Below, piece after piece: positions 11,471-23,305 of a stretch of 64,000 nucleotides of DNA (the stretch's first letter is position 1; the number at the start of each line of letters is the position of its first letter). Source of the DNA: Crossaster papposus (taxonomy: Eukaryota > Echinodermata > Asteroidea > Velatida > Solasteridae); assembly GCA_037893245.1 (NCBI GenBank), contig JBAIAA010000117.1, positions 2,480,001-2,544,000 on the forward strand. Reading direction: 5' to 3'. Under the pieces are notes generated by a model that was given only the letters and a program-made list of their open reading frames with translations, was not told the DNA's origin and ran no database searches. The translations under genes and the position numbers were made by a program.

Positions 11471-14163
11471 ATAAATAATAATAATAATAATAATAATAAT
11501 AATTTATTTTTAATATAGCGTCTTACATAAAAAATCTCAAAACGCTGTACAGCATTTTACAAATTATAAACAATAAGCTAAAAAGAGTAAGCAAAAATGA
11601 CAGTGTACAATAAGAATGACAATCACCATTACAAGACAATCAATAAAATAACACCACATAAAGGGCACTGAAAAACAAATGTACAAAGTCAGAGATAATA
11701 TCTTTTAAAAAGAAATGTTTTAAGATGGGTTTTAAAACTATCAAAATCGGTGATAATCCTTAAATGAATGGGTAAATTATTCCAAAGGGTGGGAGCATAC
11801 ATAGAAAAAGCCCGATCCCCATAAGATTTGCTAGGCTTTGGGCCAACTAAGGAAAAATTAAGTTTGACACCAACACAACTTCTAGTACGGATGTGAGAAA
11901 CGTAAATTGAAATTAATTCTGACAGATAGCGAGGGGCCGATTTACCATGATGAATAAGTTTAAAAATAACACAAACGATTTTATACTCAACACGAACTTT
12001 GACTGGAAGCCAGTGTAACTCAAAAAGAATTGGTGTCATATCTGAATGGCGATCAAACCGTTTCCTAATAACAAGACGGGCAGCAGCATTTTGAATATGT
12101 TGTAATTTCTGAAATTGATAATTGTATAAACCAAAAAATAAACTATTGCAGTAATCTAACCGGGATGTAACAAAGGCATGTATAAGTTTTTCAGTACTAG
12201 ATTGGTCTAAGAATTTTCTTAATCGACCAATCCGCCAGAGGGAGTGAGATGCAACCCTACACACATTAGATATATGAGCATTCAAGGTGCCACTCGAGTC
12301 AAGTACCACCCCTAGATCACGGACTGTATCAGAGGCCATAATACGGACATCACCGATTCGCACATCCGTCTTCACGTCCCGCAGACTGGAATCTTTGAAG
12401 CGTGAAGAAAACCACAAGACTTCAGTCTTGCTGTTGTTCAAGGCAAGCATATTTGTTCGCATCCAGCAACGGATTTCGTCAATGCAGGACTCAATTTGAG
12501 TCACACAAGAAAAATCAGAACGAGAGCCACAAGAAATATAAAGCTGACAATCATCAGCATAAATTACACAATTAAGACCATGGCGGGTGATAATGTCCTC
12601 GAGTGGATCCATGTAAAGCGAAAACAAAACCGGTCCCAGAACTGAACCTTGTGGCACACCAAATTGGAGAGTCTGCCGGTCTGACAGCAATGACCCTATT
12701 GACACCCTTTGTGTTCTACCACGCAGAAAAGAATTTAGCCAGTCATAGACTTTGCTCCTAATTCCGAAGCGGTCATGTAATCTTTTTACAAGAATGTCAT
12801 GGTCAATGGTGTCAAAGGCGGCAGACAGATCCAACATTACTAAAATTACATCATGTTGCCTACCGAGAGCACACATAACATCGTTGTGCACTCGTAAGAG
12901 GGCAGTTTCGGTACTATGGCCCTCACGATAGGCAGATTGAAATTTACCATACAATGCATTATCCTGAAAATATGTGTTAAGTTGAAGAAAACCAGCCTTT
13001 TCAAGAAATTTATCTAAAAATGATCAATTAGAAACAGGACGATAATTTTTCAAGACATTTCTATCTAGCCCAGTTTTTTTAATTAAAGGACTAACAATTG
13101 CCTCCTTACAATCAGCTGGAAAAATACCAGAATCAAAAGATGTATTGACAATGCGAGCCAGAATAGGAGCTAAAATATCAAGACAATCTTTAACCAGTTT
13201 AGTAGGCATAGGATCCAACAGGCATGTCTTAGCAGACATCTTACGCACTATATGTAAAACATCATCAACACTCACAGGTTCAAACCCATTAAACTGACAT
13301 GAAGAATGAGATTTATGTTCAGAGAAGGCAAAGTCATTTTCATTTTCAATACCAATCAGCAAATTAGATCGAATTTGAACAATCTTCTGACAAAAATAAT
13401 CTGCAAAAACATCTGGCAAGTTGGAGGGCTCTAAATCAGGAAAATCAGGTAAAATATCAGGTAAAATATGTCGGGACGACCCCTTAGCACAAGATAGTTT
13501 ATCTACAATTGAAAACAGTTCTTTTGAATCAGCAGCTTGAATACGGTTACGGTGAAATTCAGTCTTAGTTTTGTCCATGTTTTTGTTGTACGATGACCGC
13601 ATTGCCTTATATATCTGACCATGAACTTCAAGCTTCGTATGCAACCATTTCCGTTCAAGACTCCTTAAAAATCTGCGTTCTACCATAAGTTCCGATGAGA
13701 ACCACTCAGCCCGAGGTTTGTCCATTAGTGTTTTAGTGCGAAGTGGTGCATGTTCATCAATAGCATAAACAAGGGCAGAGTTATATCCCCGACAGAGGGC
13801 GTTCACATTAGCATTAGCATTGCTTTGCAGGTCATCCAGCGACGAACAAATTGAAGCTTTTAGTGAATCATTGTCAATATTGTGCAGAACACGATGTTGT
13901 TTTACTACCTTCACTGGCGGTGGTCGATGCAAGGTTGACACAAAATGAATCGAAGCATGATCCCAGGGCATGGATGAATCAGTCACAAAGTTACACAGCC
14001 AGGGGTCAGCAGCCCGGGTTAAAACCACATCAAGAGTGTGACCCTTAACATGGGTCGGCCCAACAAAACATGCTATGGAATAAGATAAGGCAGGTAAATT
14101 AAACCAATTTTCCTTGGATGAGCTTCTCCATTCTTGAAATGACAGTTGATAATCTTGCTGCAC
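11471..14163 (-). mobile_element. 5'-truncated L2/CR1-like non-LTR retrotransposon
   Basis: On the minus strand the element runs from within the endonuclease domain near 14163, through reverse transcriptase, to a short 3' UTR reading GCGTTTTGAG and GACGCTATATTAAAA. It ends in an ATT-type microsatellite tail at 11474-11503. A simple-repeat tail instead of poly-A, and the reverse transcriptase motifs, fit the L2/CR1 group. The 5' end is missing, as is usual for target-primed LINE copies. The exact 5' junction is uncertain because sequence upstream of 14163 does not read as endonuclease. Confidence 0.85.
11689..14163 (-). pseudogene. LINE ORF2 (endonuclease C-terminus plus reverse transcriptase) with one in-frame stop
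   Basis: The upstream part (14163-13027) carries the end of the AP-type endonuclease, seen as GHTLDVVLTR and WDHASIHF, then a linker and the first reverse transcriptase block ending KNYRPVSN. A TGA at 13026-13024 follows directly. The same frame stays open on the far side down to 11689, with AFDTIDHDIL, FGVPQGSVLGP, the catalytic YADD (residue ~132 counted from the ATG at 12954) and a C-terminal block containing HWLPVKVRVEYKI and LWNNLPIHLR typical of the family. The codon at the stop would normally be Leu, so this looks like a simple nonsense change. The copy is dead in cis. Confidence 0.88.
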
Positions 14164-14420
14164 AGTGTCATTTGCTTTTGACTTGTACTCCCTGGCTACT
14201 TTGGTGTACTTTGGTAAAATGTACGGTGGTATTTTACCTCTATTGCTACTACATGTAGATTCCTATCCTGAATATCAAGTAACAGTAGCTCATCCTGCCT
14301 AATATTTGCTGCTTTAAGCAATTTCCCATCCGGCATTGTTTCGCAATTAACTCTTTGTTAGTATATATCTTTACAAACGATGCACTGAACAGGCAAGACA
14401 TGTTTTCTGCCTGGAAGAGG

Positions 14421-17400
14421 TTACACGTGTTGGTCACCAGCAGTTAAGGAACGCAGACCAGCTTGAATAAATTCAACAAAGGCTCCCCATCTTGTTCGTC
14501 TGCCGTTTTCTTCTTCAGCAGCTGAAAAATAACAACATATTACATAAATAAACTACAACAAGGCTCTAATTTTAACTTGTTATCCATTTATCCACTCCCA
14601 CAAAAAAACACTTACATGTACTTTATCTAAAACCTCTAATGAAAGTGGTTAAGAATACATTTTGTTGCCTTTAACTACAAAGTAGTAGGCATGTTTTTCT
14701 ATTATTTTATACTATTTTAATATTTCCCCCCAATTTTGTTTATGAATATTTGGCAATTGTTAGAATTATCAGAAATTGGTAACAAAAATGGGGGGCAGTT
14801 GTTGTCTTTTCTTTCGCGATCACCCGACAACTATATTGAATTTTTGGTAATACAATGCAAATTTTTGACCAGTTATGGGATATATAGCGCAATCATTTTG
14901 CTGGATGCCTAGTGTAACCGATACGGAAGGGCTACTGCACAAATTTAGGACAGGAAAGCAAACTTGTTTTCTTGAAGAAAATATATATCTAAAATTTTAT
15001 TGATTTTTATATAATTTGTCAACAGTTGGCACAGTTGCAAACAGTTGCACACATTTGATATGCAAGCTGGATATTACATAGACAATTCAATTTACAATAT
15101 TTCCACCAAATTTGGTATGACAACTATACAAATATGACAATCGATTTTAACACAACAACTGCTATTAAAAACGATGACTGTTAATTATCAAAAACGACAA
15201 CTACTATCCAAAACGACAACCACCACCCAAAACGACAGCCATAAGGTCTATTCATAGAAAAATAGAAAAGGTCAATGTTATGGGCAATCTCAAGTATTGG
15301 CAATTGTACATTTGTATACAAAGGAATGAATTGATTTTTAAAAGATCAATACAATCCAGTTAGTCTTGATAATACAATTCATAGATATTTTTAAGACAGG
15401 CAATTTACTAATACAAATTATTATATTCGCAATACAATATCTAAACATTCATAATTTAAGGGTGTGCAAATATGAAACTTGCAAATCACCATTGCTTCCG
15501 TATGGATTAAAGTTAAGACACAATACCATTGGGTGAATAAATATATATTTGTTTAAATTGAACATACCTATTCAAGGTGTATAAACAACCCTGAAGACGC
15601 AACACTAAATGCCTCAACTCCAGAATCCAGTACCCTGTCAAGTTACAACAAGTATCAATAAATATACACATTTGTATCACTACTATGTTTTTTAAAAGTA
15701 TAAAGGTCAAACAATGTCCAAGATATGTTCCTAACAATATACTACCATATGTACAATAGATGTTGCAATCAAAATGCAGTGCAGTGTGTCCAAACATTCC
15801 CAGATGTGCATTTTGAATTTATTAAGCAATGCAAGGATGGAGGTTACTAACCCCAAAATATAAGGTGCGATATACTCGTAGGATGTTTTATCCCGAGTAC
15901 ACAACCTGGTGCATCAATTTAAAATAATTTAATAAGGTACACTATACTCTAGGATAATTTGTCCCGAGTAGACAACTTAGTGCATCAAATGCAAAAGGAA
16001 TTAATAAAGGAATTTCACACAAACAAATGCAAGTTATAACACTCACCGACCAAAGCGGCCCCACACCTCACATGCCTCCAAGAAGACGTGAAACTTGTCC
16101 TAAGACATAATATTTTTAATACATGTACCAACGTTCGCAAAGTGTGTTGGCAAAGGCATACGCAAAGCAAATGCATGTGCTGCGTTACTGGCTCAGCTAT
16201 AGAGTGACTCTCTATAAGACCACGCGTCCAACAAGAAAACTAAGTGGAATGCAAGGAATTTATCAAAATAAAGCCTGAGCATTGTCATTCTAAAATCAGC
16301 TGACTATAGCGCACAGCATACAATATGTAAATTGATGACTATAGGGCGCCGCCAGGCGAGTCAGTTACACAATAATAATTTAAATTGGTGGCGCTATTTA
16401 CAGTGCAAACAAAACAATCTACAAGTACCAGGCAGCGTAACAGTCTGGCTGGTTACACTAGTATCATTATTTACTTTCCAATAAGTAAGATATTTTCCTA
16501 ATAATTAAGTAGTAAATATTTTTGATATCTGCAAACGGTGTATCCTTCCTTTAACACAGAATTCATAAAGTCCTATATTTATATTTGAATCTATTTATAT
16601 TTACATACAAATTACATTAAGCAGATGCCAAATGCTATTTTGTGCTGTTTTATTTATATAAGGGATTTTACTACCTTGTTCTATTTCTCTCTGGTCTGCC
16701 ATTTTGTGTCTGTCTTCAGCCCGTTCGACTTGCAGAAGTGGTGAAGATGATCCCTCGGATTGTCGCTGTGTCTCCTACAGAATAATAATTTAAACCTGTA
16801 GTACAAACTTGCCCCAAAAATGCTCAACGTAACAGTATTAAAAACACCAAGAACTGGAATTAGTTTCATACTTGGCCACCACCACATTTTATAAACAATA
16901 AATTCCTAAAAAGGCTTTAAAAAGTGGTGACATTTATTTCTTTAGCCTTTTGGGGAGTTTTAATTTATGAAATAAAATGCGGTGGCCAAATACGGAGTTC
17001 TTTCCCCATAGACAAAAGACACTATTTAGTAAGGGACACTTTGTTGTACACAGGGTTAAGTACCCAGCATCAGTCCCCGCTTTGCACAGAATAAATATAA
17101 ATTTAAAAAATGGCCACTGACTTGAAATTGAACCTTACAACAATGATAAGGCATAACATTGGATGTCAGACAAGTCGACCGTTGAGACAACTCGACTCGG
17201 GACAAGTCGACCGTTGAGACAACTCGCCCGTTGAGACAACTCGCCCGTTGAGACAACTCGACCTTTGTGAGACAACTAGACTCGAGACAAGTCGACCGTT
17301 GAGACAACTCGACTCGGGACAAATATAAAAATTATGAAATAATATTAACGCAACCCCCAGCCTTACATGTATATCACAACCCGGCCCGAAAAAAACAACA

Positions 17401-18043
17401 TAACTCCGAAACGGCGATCAGCCGCCGTCAAAATCCCCGCTACTACTATCCCAAAAGCATGCGAGTCGACTTGTCTCAACGGTCGACTTGTCTTTCCATT
17501 TATCAGACATACGGGCGAGTTGTCTCAACGGTCGAGTTGTCTCAACGGGCGAGTTGTCTCAATGGTCGACTTGTCCCGAGTCGAGTTGTCTCAACGGTCG
17601 ACTTGTCTGACCCCCCATAACATTAACAATAAATTAACCGAATTTTTGCCATATTGTCCCATTCCTCCATGGCTGTCCTAGCCACAATATACCAAATCCT
17701 ACCTTCTCTGGGTACGTCCACGGTCCTGGAAAGCACTTGAAAGAGCAATGGGGTGGCTGGCGTCTTCACTTCCAAGAGGCACGGCTTGGCCTCTGCTTAC
17801 CCGGCTTGCCGATGCCGAACACCCTCGTGCGTGGTCTATCAATGAACGACAACGTAGCTTTTTGGCAGTTTGGGGCAATTTAAAGCTTTGTCATCGCGCA
17901 CAACACTCTCTGAATTTAGCCTAGCTCTTCACGCTAAATTGTATTACTTTAGATTTGGCATAAGTTGTGTGCATACAGCAATACAAAGGACTTTCGTCGC
18001 CGGCTTCATCTTTAGCTAAATTCGCGTCCGATGAAGACGCCAT
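14421..18043 (-). CDS. three-exon gene for an unrecognised 98-residue protein
   Basis: Proposed exons on the minus strand are 18043-17948, 16774-16675 and 14521-14421. The start sits in a CAAGATGGCG context. Donors are GTAATA and GTAGTA; acceptors are TCTGTAG and TTTTTCAG. Exon lengths of 96, 100 and 101 nt keep one frame throughout: exon 1 begins MASSSDANLAKDEAGDE, exon 2 has ERAEDRHKMADQREIEQ, and exon 3 has RRTRWGAFVEFIQAGLRSL and ends GDQHV then TAA. The protein is charged and hydrophilic, with no signal peptide and no family I recognise. A further 53-nt piece at 16099-16047 with good splice signals (CTTAG acceptor, GTGAGT donor) does not keep this frame and could be an alternative exon. 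Intron 1 contains a foldback transposon. Support is splice-phase consistency only. Confidence 0.5.
14524..16040. other. AT-rich intron, minor degenerate repeats
   Basis: This lies inside the last intron of the proposed minus-strand gene. AAAACGACAAC recurs loosely near 15165-15240. A ~75-bp segment with TATCCCGAGTA/TGTCCCGAGTA and GTGCATCAA is present twice at about 15865-15980. No coding signal. Confidence 0.5.
17161..17615. mobile_element. foldback (FB-like) transposon with perfect 9-bp TSD
   Basis: The two arms (about 17161-17320 and 17462-17615) are inverted copies built of short tandem modules, GACAAGTCGACCGTTGAGA and GACAACTCGCCCGTTGAGA type, around a ~140-bp unrelated centre. Outer ends read GGATGTCAGACAAG on the left and, reverse-complemented, GGGGGTCAGACAAG on the right. 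They are flanked by a perfect direct repeat CATAACATT at 17152-17160 and 17616-17624. Long inverted repeats made of tandem subrepeats define foldback elements, and a 9-bp duplication is what FB/MULE-type transposases leave. No transposase is encoded. Confidence 0.85.
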
Positions 18044-18160
18044 CTTGCACAACGTGATCGCACCGACTCCGCTGTAACAAGTCGTGACATTGGTCAACGT
18101 TGCATGAAAAACTCGTTGTGATTGGTTAGCAGTAAAAGTCATCGATTTATCTTTACATGG
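18044..18160 (-). promoter_or_regulatory. candidate promoter with two CCAAT boxes
   Basis: Immediately upstream of the proposed first exon (minus strand) are two CCAAT boxes, at 18093-18089 and 18125-18121, 46 and 78 bp upstream of the ATG. No TATA box is evident. Spacing and GC content fit a TATA-less housekeeping promoter. This is inference from motifs. Confidence 0.4.
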
Positions 18161-18599
18161 TTCGTGAAAATCATGGCTTTATTTCTTGAGTATTTTTCCA
18201 ACTCAAATTTACTATTACTTGATAATGCGAATGTTTTAGGCTTGGCGAGTTTTAGGGTGATGAAAGACGGAATTTACACGAATTTTAAGCCCAAAATGTA
18301 ATAGCTTCTTGAGGGGGGTCACAAAATCAACGAATTTGTGAGATCATCCTGCGGCCTAATAGGGCTTTTCCGCTTTCGCATTTTTTTAGAGTATTTGTTT
18401 TCAAAAAAACCGAATTTAAGTTAATTTAAACAGATTAAAATAAATTCAAACTGATTAAAACGATGACGTCACACGTTTCGGAACTTTTTGTGCAACTATC
18501 TATCACCTAACAACACAAAATGAGGTGTTATGTTAACACGATCCTTTGCTGAGATATGCCTTCAACGTCTAAAAACGTAATAATTCAAATATAATCGTA

Positions 18600-19860
18600 A
18601 TACGACGTAACATTTGTCAACATGACGCTAGAGGGCGCTTTAACATTTTATGAAGTCACTGTTAACATTTTTGTTACTTACAATCTAGCCAGCTCCTAAC
18701 ATCGTTGAAAGTAAGTTCACATCGTTTTTTACTTTTAAATTATAAGAAACTTCCGGTTTGGACCGGAAGGAAGTGTCAGGTCTTTTTGCATGTAATACAA
18801 ATTATGAAGACCATCTATCAATCCCCCTAAAAATCTAAATCAGATCTCTTACAGTTGATTTTATATTGATTTTCAAAGATTAAATTTATAAATATTTGGT
18901 TGCTTGTAATCTGACACTTGATGACGTCATCGTGACGTAATTAACAGAAAGCTCGAGAGCTGTCTTAACTTTGCTATTTAAAGCAAAAATCTGGATTATA
19001 TCTATCGCGGTTGATTTTTAAGCGACGTTTTAAGGTTTTAAGGTCTTTTCATTGTAACTTTCGGTTTGGTGACGTCATAAATACTTCCCCTTCGCAATAT
19101 GGTCTTAGCATAAAGCTGATTATATACACTGGGTATAAAGTTATTTCAGCAAACTTCGCTACACACATCAACCGAATATTCATTTTAACCATTTTTCAAC
19201 CTGCCGCTAGAGGGCGCTATAACATGTTATGACGTCGCCGGTATTTTTTTTGAAAAATACAATCTAGTCAGACACTAACATCGTTGAAAGTAAGTTTATA
19301 TCATTTATCACTTTTAAATTATAAGGCACTTCCGGTTTAGACCGGAAGGAAGGGTCACGTGATTTTACGCACATGAGATAAAATGAAGATCCTGGATTAT
19401 TCTATCTGTTGCCACAAAAATCAAGTTTCGGTCTTTTGCGGTTGATTTTGTATTGATTTTCAAAGATTAAATCAATTAAATCAAGTTTCATGACGACCGA
19501 ACATTCCCTTATATGTGTTTCGAAAAAGTGCATTTTTGATGATGTCATCATTACGTCATGCATTTTTCAAAATTGTGTACATATATACATATTGGCTAAC
19601 AAACCTAATATAAAAATAATTTTGAATTTAACATATTAGGTTCATGAGATATGGCTTAAAGGTTCAAAACTTCAAAAAGCTATATAAGATCACACGATGA
19701 CGTAATGATAACATCACCTCATACCGAGTTTCAACCCAATCGGACCTACGGTTTTCTTGATATAAGGGTCTTAAAATTTGCTTATTTAAGATGACGTCAT
19801 CATGACGTTGCTCTTTGGGACACAATGTAATTATGGGGTCTTTACATGGGACAAATTTCA
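18600..19860. repeat. dispersed CRE/ETS/E-box repeat, two tandem copies
   Basis: Two related copies begin near 18625 and 19198 with CGCTAGAGGGCGCT. Each then has ATGACGTC or a related site, AACATCGTTGAAAGTAAGTT and an inverted pair of ETS-type sites. The second copy reads CACTTCCGGTTTAGACCGGA and continues GGTCACGTGATTTTACGCAC. TGATGACGTCATCGTGACGT follows. Downstream (about 19690-19860) ATCGGACCTACGG, AAGGGTCTTAAAA and ATGACGTCATCATGACGTTG match the short satellite monomer of the first 10 kb, linking the two families. Confidence 0.75.
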
Positions 19861-20340
19861 TTAGAATAAGGGTTATATGATTGTATTGAGCAAAGTGAAT
19901 TGTTTAAAATTCAGGTGATGTCATTATGATGTCATTGTGAATGTTGGATATATAAAACAAAATGTTTCCCAAATAGTTGAAAATGTATTATAATATTGAT
20001 TGTATAAGTAGATTCTATGTATTTTGGGAAGTGATGTATTGCAATTTTAGTTTGGACTCTTAAACACGAAATGAAGTTGGACAACGATACCAACATGAGC
20101 ATTTTGAAAGTTTTATTCTGGAAGTGGATAACACAAAAAGGTAATATCATGTAATACATTAAATAGTAATCAGTATACGAATGTATATAATTAAAGGATG
20201 CATGATTTGCGTGTGATTAGTTACTAACTGTAAAGGTTGAAGAACTCTGAAATACAAAGAACGTTGTTATTTTGTATGTATCAACAGTTATAAAAGATGT
20301 TAAGTGATTCATAATAGATTTGTTGTGAAAGATTTAACGA
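19861..20340. other. AT-rich intergenic, nothing recognised
   Basis: AT-rich sequence without repeats or coding signal that I can support. Confidence 0.5.
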
Positions 20341-20359
20341 ACTTTTTGGTAGTTTTGAA

Positions 20360-20830
20360 AATATATATACGAGATCTACTCAAAGCAAGTTTTCACAAAA
20401 ATATATATGTGATCCACTGAAACAAAGTGTTCTATTATTTATGCGAGTACTCCAACGAAGTGTTCCAATATTTATATGTGATCTCTTCAAACAAAGTTTT
20501 CTGATTATGTGATTTACTCAAACAAAGTTTTCTAATATTTATATGAGATCTATTTATATGTGATCTATTCAAACAAAGTTTTCTGATTATGTGATTTACT
20601 CAAACAAAGTTTTCTAATATTTATATGAGATCTATTTATATGTGATCTATTCAAACAAAGTTTTCTGATTATGTGATTTACTCAAACAACGTTTTCTAAT
20701 ATTTATATTAGATCTACTCCAACAAAGTTTTATAATATTTATATAAGATCTACTCTAACAACGTTTTCTAATATTTATATTAGATCTACTCCAACAAAGT
20801 TTTCTTATATTTATATGAGATATACTGTAG
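20360..20830. repeat. AT-rich tandem repeat with GATCTA(C/T)T modules
   Basis: Modules of about 35-40 bp contain CAAACAAAGTTTTCTAATAT, TTTATATGAGATCTA and GATTATGTGATTTACTCAAA. A ~75-bp higher-order unit repeats almost exactly at about 20515-20690. Edge copies are more diverged. Confidence 0.8.
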
Positions 20831-20909
20831 AATCTATAATACTTCTATAATCTGTAGAACCATAACAGATTTAACATAGTTCAGAAACGATTAAGAGATT
20901 TAATACAAG

Positions 20910-21970
20910 TGATAACTTTTTCATACTTTCAATTACACCTGTTGTCATAAAATGTGGAAAACGTAGAAAGGGCTTGGTTGGCGTTTTTGGGAAGTTTCAA
21001 TAGTTGTGATATATTGAGTTGTAAAATGTAAGGAATGTGTAGTTTTAGTTAAAACTTAAATCACTTGGTTTGATGTCCTAAATAATTCTACTGTCATCTT
21101 GTTTTATGATAGCAGGTGCAAAATGAATAAAATCATGTTTTCTGTAAATGATTTAAAGAATTAGTGAGCAGTTTTTGTATTATTTATATAAAATCTAGTC
21201 CAACAAAGCAAACATGTTGATATTTGGTGGGGGGGGGGGGGGGGGGGGGGGGTTGCACATTTGTAATCTAAAAGTTTGGAAGTAGTTTTTATATAATTTC
21301 ACCTTTAATTGGCGACTTGCCTATTGTAGTAAGATTCTGTCTGTGCGAAACCTCTTTTAAAACTGTGTTTTTTGTTTGTGGGAGAAGATGTTATATGTTT
21401 ATTGGAAATCATGTACATTGATTTAATAAAGTTAACATAAGATTAAGAGATTGAATACAATATTGATGAACTTTTGATTCTTTTAATTACACCTGTTGCC
21501 ATAAAATGTGGTATGTGTAGAAAGGGGTTTTGTAAGTGTTATGGGATGTTTTACTGGTATAAATTTTGTGTTGCAAATGTGAGTAGTGGGTAGTTTAGGT
21601 TTTTAACTGAAATTATTTGGTTAAATGGTTTAAATAATAACGCTGTGTGGTCTGTTTTAGGGGAGCATGTACTAAGTGATTCATAACAGATTTTCCTTAA
21701 ATGATTTAATAAATGTTTTGGCAGGTTTTATCATATATATGAGATTTCACCTGTTGATACTTTCAAATATCTGAAACGTTCACAAGGGCTTTGTAAGCGT
21801 TTTGGGATTTTTAACTGTTGGACATGTTGCAAAATATAAGGAGTCAGTATTTGTTTTTAAACTGGAATTATTTGGTTTGATGTCCTAAATAATAACACTG
21901 TGGTGTTATTTTATGGCAGCAGGTGCAAAGTGATTCATAATAAAGTTTTTTGTTGTGATTAGTTTGTTGT
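20910..21970. repeat. three diverged ~250-bp direct repeats plus a G tract
   Basis: Three related segments start near 20915, 21470 and 21740. They share CACCTGTTGTCATAAAATGTG-type sequence, TTTGATGTCCTAAATAA and a GCAGGTGCAAA(G/A)TGA end. A run of over 20 G residues near 21230-21252 separates the first from the second. Non-coding. Confidence 0.6.
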
Positions 21971-23270
21971 CATTATACAAACAGCAGTTGAACAGAAAGT
22001 CATGCAGCTATGCCTGTGAAGTCAGTTGTTGTCTGTAGGAGAAACGAAATAAATATGAAAGGATTATGGCATAAAATGATGGATTATAAAATGGTCGGGG
22101 CTGAATGTGTTAGTGCTGGTAATTTGAAGAGATAAATTGGTAGTTATGGAAGTTGAAAATTGTGTGTGTATGGTTAGCCAATATTTTTACTTTGTGTACA
22201 TAGTATGTTAAGTCAGAATGCCTTTTGAAAAGTAATTAATGTTTGTTGTATTTTGTCAATAGAGGGCGCTATTCAATCAGACTATAAGCTGGGAATTATT
22301 TTGATCACGTTTTACATTCGCCATTTTTGTTTGTACAAAACATTAGTTTAACGCGTCATCCCAAAGTCGTAGGTAAAATTATAACATATTAAGGTTCCTT
22401 TATGTATGAATTAACAGGTTTATAGGCACTCTTTGAATTTAGGGATAAACTTGGGGTATTTATTTGGGAACAAAAACGTAAACACAAGAACAAAATAGAG
22501 ACAGTTTATTATGATTGTGAGCTCATGTCATGACAGTGTGGGGTTTATTACACGAGGGAAAATTATGTACATGTAAATAGGTAGACTTTCAGATAAGGTT
22601 AAGTTTATCTACCGGCTAATTGTTCGTTACTCAGTGATTGTTTATGATTACTTATATTTAATTAGATAACCAGATTGACATTGTTAATTCGGGTTTGTAA
22701 TTTACCACAATTTAAAGTTAATTTGTGTATTTGTTGTGGACAGATTAAACCGTGTTTATGTTCAACGAGAAAGAGAGTCCGACACTTTATCCGCCACATA
22801 GTACATATGCACTGGCTTGGATTGTCATCCATAGTGTACGCAAGCTGTACGTGACAGAGTGAAATTGTATTTGAAATAAATAGAACTGGTAGTTACCTTG
22901 ATGGTAGTTGGTTTTTTACTGTTGTTCCTCATTGTCTTCAGACCTGAAATTGAGAATTAATTAATGTATGGATTAATTATTGTTTGGAGTTGTATGCAGG
23001 GTGTATCAAAAAGATGTGAACAATTTGATAAGACAAGACAAGATATTGGTTTACCTGGGAATTAAAGCATATCAACAAAATACTTCATACTTTAAAATGT
23101 AGTAGTAATTTTTGAATGTTCAGTTATTTTAGATACAGCATGTAGTATGTGTGCCAAACTTGGGAACTGGAATAGAATAATATGGAAAAAAAATTAAAAA
23201 TCTAACAGTTCTGAATCTTTTAATTTATTTGATAGATTTAAGGGAGACGATGGGTAGTTTGTAATGCATA
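21971..23270. other. intergenic region with one orphan exon-like segment
   Basis: Mostly AT-rich. On the minus strand, a segment at about 22943-22898 is bordered by CTCAATTTCAG and GTAACT and would read SEDNEEQQ then a stop in one frame. It could be an alternative 3' exon of the OB-fold gene upstream of it, but no matching donor is obvious. Confidence 0.3.
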
Positions 23271-23276
23271 TGGTGT

Positions 23277-23282
23277 TTTATT
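23277..23282 (-). terminator. polyadenylation signal AATAAA of the OB-fold gene
   Basis: AATAAA on the minus strand lies about 25 nt after the stop codon at 23308-23306, so the proposed mRNA would have a very short 3' UTR. Confidence 0.5.
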
Positions 23283-23305
23283 GGTACAGTTGGTTGTAAG
23301 GGTTG

